Assembly: GCA_007922225.1 (NCBI GenBank)
Contig: ML680086.1
Location: forward strand, 11,198,540 to 11,262,539
Direction: 5' to 3'
Source: Emydura subglobosa
Lineage: Eukaryota; Chordata; Testudines; Chelidae
DNA: 64,000 nt
Shown here: positions 42,481-54,689 of the stretch, piece by piece
How positions within the stretch are numbered: position 1 is the stretch's first letter
How the letters are laid out: each line of letters begins with the position of its first letter
Position numbers and translations under genes: made by a program
The notes under the pieces: model-generated
Told to the model about the DNA's origin: nothing
The model's input: the letters and a program-made list of their open reading frames with translations, nothing else
Databases searched by the model: none

Positions 42481-42965
42481 TAGTCATTTAAAGCAGGTGA
42501 GAAAGTATTAGAAATGCTTCAGCCACATGAGTACTCCTGAGAGTTCTATGCTCTCTGCTGATGGCTACTTTTCCTTCTATCTAAGTTTCCATCCTTCTGT
42601 TTATCACAATTACTGCAAAGAACAAGCAAAGCTCTTAGCCACTTCAGACCTTATAGAGGCATTGATGTCCTTGGCTAAAAGGAGCCCACACCTGGAAAGA
42701 TGAATAAATGATGTGTATCATCGCTCTTCATTGCTGGTCAGAACAGTCTGTTTGGATTCTCTGCTGAGAGAAACAACTAGCATAGAAAAACATTTAAGCA
42801 TTAGAAAGTCTGCAATCTCCCCGTTATCCATGCCAGATTGGCTTTCCATGCCATATTGCTCCACAGACTCTTGTAATGAATCTCTTTGCAAATGCTTTGC
42901 ATTCCTTTTCATCTGCACATATGGAGGCAGGATCTTGGTGAACCAATGTAAATGGCTACAGTGAC

Positions 42966-42991
42966 ATTAACTCTCTCTCTCTTTTTTTTTG
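42966..42991. repeat. (CT)n / poly-T simple repeat
   Basis: TTAACTCTCTCTCTCTTTTTTTTTG, a short pyrimidine simple repeat. Confidence 0.8.
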
Positions 42992-43899
42992 TTCATGTTA
43001 TACCATCTGTTGAACAAAACAGAACAGCGGTCAACGTTTCAATTCGTTGTGAAATACTGGCAGAGGAATGCCAGCTGAATTCCTGACTTGTCTGTTCAAT
43101 TAAATGAAAACAAAAAAGGTCATTTGTTTTAAAATAAAAAGAGATGATAATTATACAAAGAGTGTGAGTCAGTGCTGTGACCAGCACTGGGCAAGCTAAT
43201 CATAGCCAACAGTTTATCCAACAAATGCAGCTTTCTCCATTTGAGAATTATCCATTATGACAGATTGATGTTTGTGAATTTATTTGGTGTTTGTAGTACT
43301 TTGAATCCTGTGTGTGTACATGTTTCAGCCAAGGAGTTGCTTGTTAACTGTTCATTTCTCCTAGTCATGGTGGCAAGCATCTGGTTACCTAAAGAATAAG
43401 ATAGTTTCTTCTCTGATTGGACAATAGAACCTTTATGAGCAAGGGACAATTATTTCCAGGATGAATAACAGGATGACTGGCTTTTAAAAATGCCATACTT
43501 GGAGAATATTCCCCACTACCTTAATGCAATTTCTATATATCCCTGAAGGGCATCTGAGGCACCAATGAATTCCTAAGGCCTTCTTGTCAGGAGACCTGTT
43601 CCTATCACTCAAAAGAATGCCTGGAAGCTGATAATGTATGGCAATGGTGCCAGCAAAAGTAAAGAAAAATATTGTTTGGTATCACTGATACCAAGTCTAA
43701 CATCTTAAACTCATGATCTACTACAAATGCATTTGCAAGTCACTGAAGCAGACAGTTAATGTTTTGAAAACTAACACTCACACTTGCAAGTAACTATGCC
43801 TGTGAAACTGGAGAGCATGTTGGGGTCCCTTTGAGAGCTTGTCCCATAGCATGTTGAAATTGCAGTATCTGCCCCATCAATATCTGGCACTAACATGAC

Positions 43900-44136
43900 A
43901 GAGAGACAAGGTGGGGGAGGTGATTGGACCAACTTTTATTGGACCAACTTCTTTTATTGGACCAATTTCTGCTGGAGAGAGAGACAAACTTCAGGACACC
44001 TGAAGAAGAGCTCCGTGCAAGTTCAAAAGCTTGTCTCTCACACCAACAGAAGTTGGTCCAATAAAAGATATTACCTCACCCACCTGGTCTCTCCAATATC
44101 TTGGGATGGACATAGCTACAACAACACTGCATACTG
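43900..44136. mobile_element. Foldback DNA element with GTTGGTCCAATAAAAG arms
   Basis: The left arm (about 43900-43990), GAGAGACAAGGTGGGGGAGG and TTTTATTGGACCAATTTCTG, faces the right arm (about 44025-44096), CAACAGAAGTTGGTCCAATA and ACCTCACCCACCTGGTCTCT. The left arm has the TTATTGGACCAACTT unit two to three times in tandem (43933-43970). The spacer holds CACCTGAAGAAGAGCTC. After the right arm the text runs on as AATATCTTGGGATGGACATA and GCTACAACAACACTGCATAC, which belongs to the full repeat as I recall it from turtle DNA. A single arm is also at 8630-8702. The element is noncoding; the open frame at 43895-44137 is repeat-derived. Confidence 0.75.
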
Positions 44137-45480
44137 ACATGATTTAACCATTTAGATGTGTCATGTTTACATGGTAAACTGATCTTTGGACTTCCTTTTG
44201 TATCTCTCAGTGCACCCCTCTGGAGACCAGTTTTGCTCCCCTCACACCTCTCTAGATGGAACCATGTGGTCCTACCACTCTGATTGGATCTTTTGGCTGC
44301 AGTTCCCATTTCACTGACTTTGATAACATGACAGAGGCCCAACTCCGCTTGACACCTGTAAACCCTTTTCCAACAGGTGCCTGTGACCAGTAGCTGATTT
44401 AAGTGACTCACAAACAGCCTCTTCAAAATGAAATTATTGATTCACTCAAAGCAAGCAGAGTAGAGGGATAAAACAACAGAAGGCCTAGTTACAGTGTAGT
44501 CTGTTCCCTTAAGGACATTAGAGCCCAGCATCAGTCCATTGCTGTCCTTAGTGCAGTCCTTTAAGAGTTTGGGAGTAAGGAAGGACCTAGGAAATAGGAG
44601 GCACTGGTAGAAAGGAAGCTGTCCCAGAAATATGTAGCGCTTGGGAGGAAAATCTGGTATGATTTTTTTTAAAAGCGCATGATCAGGAGCCTTACAGAGT
44701 GGATGGGGCAAGGTTCCCTTCTCTCCCAGCCAACCGGAACGAGCTTTGTGAAGGGGACCAGCATATATGTTGCCTCCTTGTTCGTAGAAGGGAGAAATGC
44801 CAGGAGGAGGAGGAGGTCTGTTTGTTGCATTCTCTTAGATGGAGGGTGAAAGGCCTAATTGGGAAAGAGAGACAGCTGTGGGAGAAGCTGATGAGGGTCT
44901 ACAGTTGGCCTAAGTTACAACTCCAGCTCCAAGGAGGAAAGCTGGAGACTCCTGTCTTAAGAGAGGGACAGAGTAAAACTCAGCTCTGGGAGGAGGGCTG
45001 ACAATAGACCAGGAAAGACTACCAGGACGTACCCACAGGGACACAAGGATCCATGCTTTTGTGCAGCACTCCATTACAGGCCAATTCACCTAGTTCTTAC
45101 CTAAACTTTATTCTTTCTTTGCAAGTTCTGGGTAAATTCTACTCAACCCAGACACTTCTGCTCCTGGCCTGGAGGAAACAGACAGCCCTAGAAGCATTCA
45201 CAGCATCTGTCAGATACCCATCCAGTTAATGCTGTCTGCTCACCCTCTTCCTCCCCAGGCTAGAGTCATTAACAGTTCGGTGTCCCTTTGATCCAGCATT
45301 AGCTCCTCTCCTGTTCCTTTTAGGAGATATGCTGAAGAGGAGAATATTTCCTGTTAATTTTAGAAAGTCATCTGCAACAACAGGACTTTACTTCTTGGTG
45401 GCAATTCTTTCCCAGGATAGCACTGGTACAGGACATGTTATGTCTGTTTTAAGTGAAAAAAATTAAATGTTTTTCAACAT
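44137..45480. other. Intron stretch, no named element
   Basis: Contains purine-rich sequence at about 44690-45000 (AGGAGGAGGAGG at about 44804) with open frames on both strands but no domain. Composition hints at an old repeat; nothing is identified. Confidence 0.4.
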
Positions 45481-45487
45481 TAGCTAT

Positions 45488-45725
45488 AGATTCAGGGATT
45501 CCAAGGTCAGAAGGGACCACTATGATCATCTATTTTGATCTCCTGTATAATACAAACCAAACCATAGAATTTACCAAAAATAATTCCTAGAGAATGTGTT
45601 TTAGAAAAACATCCAACTTTGATTTAAAAATTGCCAGTGATAGAGAATTCACCTCAACCCTTGATAAGTTGTTCCAATCACCACGGCTAACAAGCTTTCA
45701 CCTTATTTCCATTGATTGAGATACT
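45488..45725 (-). mobile_element. CR1 LINE 3' end, antisense
   Basis: The plus strand shows GATTCAGGGATTCCAAGGTC and AGAAGGGACCACTATGATCA, the reverse complement of the CR1 terminus (TGATCATAGTGGTCCCTTCT). Next come CATCCAACTTTGATTTAAAA and GTGATAGAGAATTCACCTCA, reverse of the region for VDSPSLTIFKLK-like text near the ORF2 end. The same terminus appears in sense at 58110-58158. Confidence 0.75.
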
Positions 45726-47586
45726 ACCAATGCCTCCATAATATCTCAGCTAGCATCAAAGGGTTAATTATTAACTTCTAACTCCCCCTTCTGAAAACAC
45801 ACATAGAATGCATCATCCCATACGTAACATTGTGTTTTTCCCCTCAAAGTTTGGAGTGTTTTTTTACTGTAGCTTGGATTTTCAGCAACAGCACAGGAAA
45901 ACCGCAATAGCAACGTAGTTCAATTAAACCTATGTAAGTCTCATCTGAATAAAGCGATATAAGTGTCCTTGTGTGCAGCAGACCATAACCGCTAAAGAGA
46001 CTTAATTCCTGCTGCTGGAAATGGAATTCAGCCTTTGATAAATTGTTTCAACAGGCTAAATGGATGAGATGGTTAAGAAGAACTACACACCGCATTTCTA
46101 CCTTTTGTGCAGAATTGCAAGCAAGTGAATACTGCTCTGATTGGAACAATAAAAAGTCCCAAATTAAGTAAAAGTACATTCAGCTGAATATACAAATCTA
46201 ATACAGCACACCTCCAAGCCATTCTCTTGGTCATCTTGTTGTGCACTTTCTGGTGTAGAACAGATTTGGAGGACAAAGAGCTCCAAATAATTAAATATTT
46301 TCCATTGAAAATATAAAGTTAGAGAAGTCAGGTAATCTAATATATCAGTGCACTGGCTTATTTAACTCCATAGTCCTGCAAGCAAAAGGGAATTTGGTGA
46401 TCTCATCCTATAATGTACTCATTCATCTCCACATGTTGCTTAGATATGGTCCCAGCACTCCTTTGAGACTTTTTCACTCGTGGGGCAAATTTTCAAAGCA
46501 ACATCCTAAACTATCCCTGTCAAGCGTTCCAGAGCTTTCAGTTGTGTTCACAAACCCCATGTCTGTGTGCACAAATGCCCCCCCTCAGTGTGCGAATGTG
46601 GATTTTTGCAGTCAAATTTTGAGGGAACAGTTCAGGAAGGTCATTTGAAATATTGGCCCCTCAAATCATAGCAAAATAAGAAGGTCCTTTCCTTTGTTTA
46701 GTAAATGGCAAAAATGTAAGGGCTAAATACTGCTTACCAAACTGAGTAAGGATTAGACATTGTAACAGAAATGGCCTCACTGAAGAGAATGGGTTGCACA
46801 AACTAGTGCAAATAATTCATTCTTGATCTTTGCGTGTTTAATGAATAGCCCTTTCTGTTTAGAGTAAAAGTATTCTTGGGTAAAAGTATTCCGGCTACAT
46901 GAAAGGACACGATCTTTTCTCCCCCAACACTCTAGAAAGGCTCTTTGACCACAAAAATTTGAGTCATGGATTGTCTTCTGGATGTCCACATAGTAATATC
47001 AAATTAATTTTAACTAATTATAGAAGAATCCATTCCATTCACTGTATATGTTACCTACAGTATATGCAGATATTAACACAAACAAACGATTACATAAAGC
47101 AGCAGTTTACACAAAGCTTAAAAATTTGGGACATTTGCTGACCACTAACGTCATTAATTTCTCTTGGGCAATGAAAATAATCAAATCATTTTATACAAAT
47201 ATTTAAGCTGCGTATGTTTTCTGCATCTTAATATTTCACTAACACTACTTCTTTAAACATTTAATTTTCCTTATTTACTTTTTGGCTTAACCATACCATG
47301 CAGTTGGTTTTCAGTTGTTTATATTCTTAGAACAGTTAATTGTTTGTTACGTATTATATGTTAAAGTGGTATCAGTATTTAGGTTCTTTGAAAGTGACAG
47401 CCTCTGAATAGCAACATGGAAGAGGTCTCCCAGGAGATTGTCCAGGATGCCGTACGTGCTCGCCTCAACCCTGGTGGAGGCGAGCAGAAAGCAGCGGCCA
47501 CACTGACTGCTGGTCAGCAAGCTACCACCCTGCCCCTTGAAACAGTGAATGAACTCCAAAGGGTTGTAAATCTCTACTTCATGGGT

Positions 47587-47732
47587 AAAATTTTCAAGAG
47601 TATCTGAGTGACTTTGGCTTCAAGGTCCCACTGAAAGTCAATGAGCCTTAAATTCTTAAGGACCTAAGTGACCTTTGAATATGAGATTTAAGAGCCTGCA
47701 TCACTTAAGCACTTTTGACATTTTTAACCTGC
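47587..47732. repeat. Palindromic foldback repeat
   Basis: TTTTCAAGAGTATCTGAGTG answers CACTTAAGCACTTTTGACAT, with inner pairs GGTCCCACTGAAAGTCAATG and AAGGACCTAAGTGACC. The core is again of the CCCATTGAAAGTCAATGGG type. Confidence 0.5.
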
Positions 47733-48602
47733 AAGTCTAATTGTGACCTCTCTTCTACCTTCCACAAAATTGCTAACTGACAAATTCAATGTTACAATAC
47801 ACCCATTCAAAAATGAAGAATCAATTGATAGCAGATTATAAACAGACTTCTTGTGAATTTCTTGCATTTTATGTTGAGAACAAGACCGGGAAAAAAATAT
47901 TCTAACCCATAGTCTAAACCAGCTACCAGAGGGTTAGATAGACTTGATCATATCTAGAACAACTGAAAAGAATTTGTGATCAGATTCATTCTCTGTGTAC
48001 TGTATCAGACAGCTCCCTGACCTCTGCCTCAACACAATCAGGAGAAGAAAAATCTGAAACCACAATTAAGCAGGGTGAAGAGCAGAAGCAGTGCCTTCTT
48101 TCTCCAACAATTCCTTTTTCAAATGCAGAAATCTTTGACACAATTGTGCGGTCTTAACTAGATCAGGGAATTAATGTATTTAGTCTAGACCCTTGATAAA
48201 TCACATTTTTTAACAATCTGTTTTACCTTGCAGATAACAAAAATCTCTCTGAACTGGTAGCTAGAGAGATTATGGGCTTGATCTTTCACCCACTTAAATC
48301 AATGAGAGTTTTACCATAGACTTTCAAGAGAGCAGGAACTCCGTGAATGCAGGCAATTTTCATGCATCAGTCTCTATACCTTTTTCCTTGCTTGCCAGTC
48401 TCCCTTTTAGCAGGGATTCCAAAATACACTTATTGCTGAGCTCAATCCCAGGGCTTCTCAACAAGTCGGCTGCAAAACTGGCAAAACAACCTCTTCAGCT
48501 ATAGCTCGCTAGCCCAGAGCAGCCACACTGCTATACTCATTTTTCAGAAACTCCCATTTAGCGTACACAGAAGCTTTTATACTAGTGCTTAATACAGATT
48601 AT

Positions 48603-48885
48603 GGCTTGGTCTACACTTACCCAGGCGATTTGGCGGCAGTCAACAAGAGTTACGTAAACTATGCAGAAAACTCGCATAACTCCCATCGACTGCTGTGCTT
48701 TTCTTCTGTGCGCCGTCTTCACTGCACTGCACCGACGGGAACTGCATTCCTGTCTCCCACTTGCGGCAGTGGATTAATAGCGATGACTTCTGGATCGACT
48801 GAGCAGGTCTTCACTGACCACTCAGTCGATCTAGATAAATTGATCTGACGGCGGCGACTTTGTCGCCGTCAGTGTAGACATAGCC
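48603..48885. mobile_element. Terminal-inverted-repeat element (283 bp), GTCTACACT family
   Basis: The left end GGCTTGGTCTACACTTAC pairs with the right end GTCAGTGTAGACATAGCC. Next to the right end is a strong hairpin, CTGACGGCG ... CGCCGTCAG (48845-48872), and the interior is CpG-rich compared with its AT-rich surroundings. It is a non-autonomous DNA transposon; related one-ended copies are at 55533-55840 and 61641-61845. Target duplications were not resolved. The 87-codon open frame inside is a by-product. Confidence 0.7.
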
Positions 48886-50547
48886 GCCTATGTCTCTTAG
48901 AAGATATAGAGGATCCTTGGCTGCCATTGACTTGAATGGAAGTGGAAGGTGCTCAGAACCTTAGAGAATAAGGCCTGATATTTGCTTCAATTAACTGAGC
49001 AAGTTTCCCAATTCTGTGGCCCAACACTGGCACAGGCCATTCCCAGGGAGAGGACAGGAAGCATTGCAAGTTTGTCCACATGCAGAATTAACAGGGTTAT
49101 TGGCTCTGAGAGCAAGGATCTTTTCCTAGGTATCTGTGAAAGCACAGTCATCTGTACAGAGGCCCAAGACCTCTACAATAGCTACAAGCTTGCCTTACCC
49201 CTTTACAGAAAAGATCACACAGGAAATGCTTCCCTTGGAACACCCAGCTGGGGTGATTTCATGGAAAAGGGGGTGAAATGGGTAAGTTAACACTACAGGA
49301 GTCAGCATTAATTAACCGGTCAAAGTCCCACAAGCTGGAGAAACGCTAATAGATGTCATGGAATGTAGGTTCTCTCCTCTCCACCCTCTTTGTGCATTTC
49401 AAACCCCACAGTCACCATGGAGGAGCTCATAAGTGGGGGAACAATGTTGTGGCAGCAGCCAGTAACTCCTAATGTGAGTTAGGTGCCTAAATACCTTTGA
49501 GGTTCTGGATCTCACTTCCTTCCCTGATCTCCTAATCCAGATCCACAAGGTTCCTTTCCCCTTTGCCCACAGAGGAAAGGAAGTATGCAATCCCTTGGAT
49601 TTTAATAGTCAGATCCCCTATCTTCTGCTTTCTGGAATTTATATTCCTATCAAAATAATTCATTTTTCCCTCCAATTTCTCCATGTGAGTCTCTAGTTTA
49701 AAGTGCTCGGACTGTAAACATGAAAATAAAATGTACTCACTATCATTAGATGTACTAGGGGGAAATTCTTTCTCCTGTTTGAAGGGGAGGAGAGGGGAAG
49801 GAGAGAGGATCAAAGACTCTGAAGAAAACATCCACCCTCCATCTCCAGGCCCAGCCAATTTGGAATTAAAAAAGCTAGGAGGGAACTTGCTTGCCCCCAA
49901 CAAAAGCACTTTGTGTTATGGCTCTGGAAACTAAAATTCAAACAGAAAAGAGTTTAAAAAGCAAACGAATATGGTATATAACTAATGTGGTACTTGGGTT
50001 GAAATGCCAAAAAGGATTATTGTTTGAATGCAGGGGAAAAAAAAAAATCCATCAGCACAATGGCCTCGCCCACTACTAGCTGAATACCCCTATTCACTCT
50101 TGATAAGAGACTGCTCCAGATACACACCAGAAATGAACCACATCCATTCTATACACACATCCCATTGACTCCCAAGTCACCCATAAACCCTCTCAAGGAC
50201 AACTTGATTTTTCTCCTCTGTAGGGTAGAAGAAATATCATGTAACTCATTCTACCAGTACAACTAAAGAGGACTAAGTGCCTAGCCACAAGATTTCTGAA
50301 AAAATAAAGCACAGAAGCATGGCAAATAAGGGACTAATTCAGGGTAATTGCCGTCTATTTTAACATAGGATGTGAAGCATGCAAATATCTCAGATTAGTG
50401 CTAATTTCAGGGAATATGCTTCATTTTGGAGGCAGTTTCTTGGTTGTTTGGTATCGTAGTTTAACAGTGACTGAGTTTAGAATGCTAGTAGCAATCACTG
50501 ACACATGGATAGAAAGTAAGTCATGGCAGGGGAAGACACCTGAATGG

Positions 50548-50770
50548 TATGTATTAGAGAGGAGTAGTCTGAAACCAGGGGTGGGAGTTCTAATCCAATC
50601 ACATTCCTATGTCCTTGAGCAAATCACTCAGCCTTTCCTGCCTCAGTTTCCCCTTCTCTAAATGGGAATGAAAATACCTAGCTATGCTACAATGTTGCTA
50701 TGAGGATTTGTTGTTAAAGCACTCTGGTGGTTAGAAAACCTCAGTATTTATGACTACACAGTTTCCAAAG
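50548..50770 (+). mobile_element. MIR/tRNA-SINE-like copy
   Basis: GGGGTGGGAGTTCTAATCC is a diverged box B area. It is followed by TGTCCTTGAGCAAATCACTC, GCCTCAGTTTCCCCTTCTCT and AAATGGGAATGAAAATACC, which is the conserved SINE middle in the right order. GTTAAAGCACTCTGGTGG fits the late part (AAAGCGCTTTGAGA-like). Confidence 0.65.
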
Positions 50771-51713
50771 CACTGTGAGATCATTTGAAACGAAAGCCAG
50801 TACAGAAATGCGGTGTTATTACCACTATTCTAGGCAGATAGAGGCAGACTTGACTTCTGCTCAGACCTTTTTACTGTTACCCAATACTCCCTCATTTAAC
50901 AGCTGTTACTGCTATGCTTGTTTGCCTGTTTGTATTGATCTTAGTTTAAAAAAATCTTTAAGGCAAGAACAGAGAATTTTTTTTTATTGCAGAAATAACC
51001 AGTCCTGCAGTAATGCCATCTTGTCTCCAACAGCCCGGAGTGAAGTCAGATTGAGGGAATGATTTAAGACTCAGTAAGCCGACTAGTGCAGTTTGTGATC
51101 TTTTCCCTCGCACTGTCCAACCCCTTGCTCTCGATTCAGTATTTGATATAGTCTGTTTATCTACTGATGTTTCCTAGAGGCCCCTGTTGCGCTTTATCAA
51201 GCATCCTGGAGTTGGGTTGCTGCGGATGCTAGCACGGTCTCTCTGCCTCAGTGACTCCATCAGATCTCAGATCCAAAGCTGCCAATTCATTTAGGTCGCT
51301 AGGCCAACAACACATTTTCCATTTGTGTGCGAAACTTAGAGTCGCCTGAGGGCATCGAAGTCAGAGACTCACCAGTAGGTCTCAGATGTCCCTTAGTTAT
51401 TCAGCTCATCTCATTCCAAACTCAAATTTTGTTCTTCCCTACCACGAAAGCCTGCTGTTTTCACACAGTTTAACCTGGAAAATTATTCACACATCAAAAT
51501 GCTAATCCTTAACCCAAAATGCACATGCTAAGTAAAATTATACTCATCACTCATAGCTTTTCCCAGTCTTTCATTTTTGAATCTTTTGAGTTCCATGACT
51601 GGCACACTGATGCTATGGTCAGTCACTCTATGACCTTACTAATTTCCCATCAGTAAAAAAAAAAGAAATCTTAATCTTTTATTTTGAGTTTTGTCTAATA
51701 AATGTTAGGAAGT

Positions 51714-51835
51714 ATGGTCTTGCGGTCTAGCCACAGTAATGGGAATTAGGAGATGGAGGTCTTAGGCAAGTTATGTAACCTCCCATGTCTCAGTCTCTAC
51801 AGCTGTAATAGTGACAATACTGTTATTACTTGCAT
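51714..51835 (+). mobile_element. Degenerate tRNA-SINE-like fragment
   Basis: TGGTCTTGCGGTCTAGCCAC resembles a tRNA head, and GGCAAGTTATGTAACCTCCC with GTCTCAGTCTCTACAGCTGT resembles the SINE middle. It is very diverged. Confidence 0.45.
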
Positions 51836-51851
51836 ATGTGCAGCCAGCTAT

Positions 51852-51975
51852 TTATTATTTGTATTCCTGTAGCAGCTAGGAGTCCTAGTCATGGACAAGA
51901 ACCACATTGTGCTCGGCACTGAACAAGCACAGAACAAAAAAAAAATGTCCCTGCCCCATAAAGTTTGCACACTAA
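51852..51975 (-). mobile_element. SINE-tail family repeat, antisense copy
   Basis: The plus strand has TATTATTTGTATTCCTGTAG, then GGAGTCCTAGTCATGGACAA, CCACATTGTGCTCGGCACTG and TGTCCCTGCCCCATAAAG. Its reverse complement lines up with 63057-63178 almost throughout. An A10 run interrupts it at about 51937-51946. Confidence 0.7.
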
Positions 51976-52689
51976 CAGGAACTATAAGTATTTTGTTTGT
52001 GACGTTTTAAGCATGGAAATACACCTGCCGCTTAAATTCAAATTCATTTTTTTAAAAAACTCCTTTATTCACCCTTTATTCCCTTCTCAGCCATTGCTGA
52101 CCCTCTGTTTACCATCTTATCTTTTGTTCAGTTCCTTTACCTTTTTAAAAACTGGATGCCCTCACTGGTTTCTGTAATTCTATTGTAGAGGGATGTATTT
52201 TATGATAATGGATTTCCTTTTATTCTCTTGCATGACAACCCGAGTGCTTTGATAGAAGGGGACTGTGTAACATTAAATTCTTTTGTTGCAACATTATTGC
52301 AAAAATCCCTTTGTACCCCTTTGATGGAAAACACCATAAAATTGCAAAGCACTATTACTAATTCTTAATATTTATTTTCAAAGCTTAAGCATCAAACATG
52401 AACATATAAACCATGTTCAAACTGAAGTGACCACAGACTAGAATTCTACTGGGAAGAGACTATAGTCCCAGATTCTCATAGGAATGTAGGCTTCTAACTT
52501 CCGCCAAAATATCTTTGAAGATACGAGCCCAAGTGCATTATGCCCATACACCTCAGGTAGATTAATCACAATGGCTATTCTTTAGGTGCCTAATCCTATG
52601 CCCAGTAGAGTCAGTAGCAAAACTCCTATTGATTGTAATAGTTCAGGATCATTCCCAAAAGGCAGATCTCTTGTGTTGTACATGTAGAC

Positions 52690-52842
52690 CCTAATTCTTC
52701 ACTACCTCACATTTTGTGTTGTCATTTATCCCTGTACAATGTGTATGTACAGTGCTGCCAGGCTGATCTGGTGGGGTTTTACTCTGATTTGCACAAATGG
52801 AAGTGGCTATAAAAATTTGCAAGGAAGTGGAGAATCAGGCCC
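52690..52842. repeat. Palindromic foldback repeat (153 bp)
   Basis: CCTAATTCTTCACTACCTCA at the left pairs with AAGGAAGTGGAGAATCAGGC at the right, and the middle pairs TGTCATTTATCCCTGTACAA with GATTTGCACAAATGGAAGTG imperfectly. It is noncoding and MITE-like. Confidence 0.65.
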
Positions 52843-53231
52843 TGTCAGATATGTGCCAGGTTCCCTCTCGTAGCTGTGTCAGCCTGGTTATATTAAGATA
52901 CAGGAAAGCAAACACTGCAAAAAACTTGCTATAAGTTCAGCTCTCAGAATTTCCCTTGTTGCTAAAGCTGCTGTTGAAAACCTTATAAACTCAGAGATGG
53001 AACTTTTCAAGAATACAAGGTTAGCTGTAATAAATCAGGCTTTCTGTAGATCTAGATTTTTGTAACTTGCTTTTATGACTTTAAGCTTAGGCAGTGAGTG
53101 TCACTTAAATAAAGCATCCATACAGCCTGTGAATTCTCGGATTGGATTAAAGTCTCCATGTAGGGTATCACCTCCTCCAGCATTTATTGAATGTTGGCTG
53201 GCAATTAAGGTTCTTTACAGCTGGGACCAGT

Positions 53232-53245
53232 TCAAAAAAAAAAAA
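53232..53245. repeat. Poly-A tract
   Basis: CAAAAAAAAAAAAAG inside unique sequence; no retroposon body is recognised beside it. Confidence 0.7.
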
Positions 53246-54229
53246 AGTCACTTCCACTTGCTGTTTCAGTGTAAGTTTTAGCTTGTAAAAATAAAATAAA
53301 TAAGCCATTCCTTCTGTAAAAAAAAAGTACTGATAGTGGGCAACAACAAGTAGAGATCATGGTAAAGAAACCTGCAAAACTAGCTGCTATCCCTTTCCTA
53401 CGTATATTTTTAGTGGTTTCTTCTGAACTAATGAAAGCTGCTAAACTGACACATTGGAAGACTAAAGTTCTCTGCTTAATCACAGCACAGTCAGCAGCAG
53501 GGCTAGGTTTCCCCCTCATTACCCCAGAGCTATGTCTCAACATCAGGATACAACTGCTTACATCTGAAACTATGATGACAACATTTACCTGCTAGGACTT
53601 CGCATATGACAGCCAATACATAATCAAACAACCCTCTGGTAACACCTTTCAGCCATTAACAACTGGGAAAGGAAGAACTTTCTGCACTTGCTTGCAATCA
53701 ATTTGTTCAGTAGTTTTTAAAGGAAAATAAACTGACAAAATAGTAATCTCTAATGCACCAAACTGAATCTCTTTAAAATGAAAAACTCTTACAAAAGTCG
53801 CATACATGCACATGCTCACACACGTGTACATGACTGGTGTAGTCTTCCACATTCACAAGTTAAGTATGGCCACCATGATGACTATCAGCTAAATGGGCCA
53901 GTTTTAGGCACCTTCCCGACTACTTTGTGAGAAAGTAAGCAGTCATGGAGGAAAAAGGAAAGAAAGCCCATATTCTTTAAGAATCTGGAATTATTCACCC
54001 TAATTATTAAATTCCCAAAGCTACAGTGCCTGTGCCTCAAACTCCCCTCCCCCCAAACAAACAGGAAAATAAGAACTCCTGTCTTCTTTAATTTCACATA
54101 AAATTTCTTTCAAGAAAACTAAAATCAGGAAAGACTATGTGAATAAATGCTGAGCCTGTAGTTGCTGCCTACACATTCATAGCATGATTGGCATTTACCA
54201 CTGCTTTTTTACAATATTCTGGAGCTAGA

Positions 54230-54689
54230 AACATGACGGAAAGAAAACCCAACGCTACTTGTCACCAGGCCTGGCTTCTCCGCAGCTCCTAAATACATTC
54301 TACCATACCCAGTCGCTGGCAAGACTATTTGTTTTCTTCACAGAAGTAAGAAAACCAAAAACAGTCCTTACTTTCAGCTCTATCCCCTTCAGGAGCGTCT
54401 GGCAGATTCCCAGGTCTTGCTGGCTCTGCTCCCTCTCTGGGACAGCAGCCTCAGGCCTATCACCTTGTTCTCTTTGCTGCCGGAGAGAAGACACACCCCA
54501 GGAGTTCACTCCACTATTGCTGTGTTCCCCCAGGCACAGCCTGTCTCAATCAACCCCTCCTTCCAACTGTCTCCTAGCAGACCTATATAGGCCCAGGTGT
54601 AGCCAAGCCCTCTTGAAATGGCTGGATTGAACTCAGCTACTCAGCCTCAGGGGCACTTGGCTGAGTCTATCTACAGATACCCTGTAACA
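54230..54689 (-). repeat. LTR-like block with TATA box, minus orientation
   Basis: The minus strand begins TGTTACAGGGTATC at 54689 and carries CACCTGGGCCTATATAGG at about 54602-54585, a TATA box in the same setting as at 17690-17670. Downstream the leader is GC-rich (CTCCGGCAGCAAAGAG). TG at the start fits an LTR; the other end, near 54236, is not certain. The 123-codon open frame across it (54259-54630, +) has no domain. Confidence 0.4.

Noticed and set aside
49532..49909. 125-codon minus-strand open frame
   Set aside because: No motif, no splice or start context, low-complexity S/P/L content.
54259..54630. 123-codon plus-strand open frame
   Set aside because: It lies in a GC-rich LTR-like block that is open on both strands; no domain is seen.
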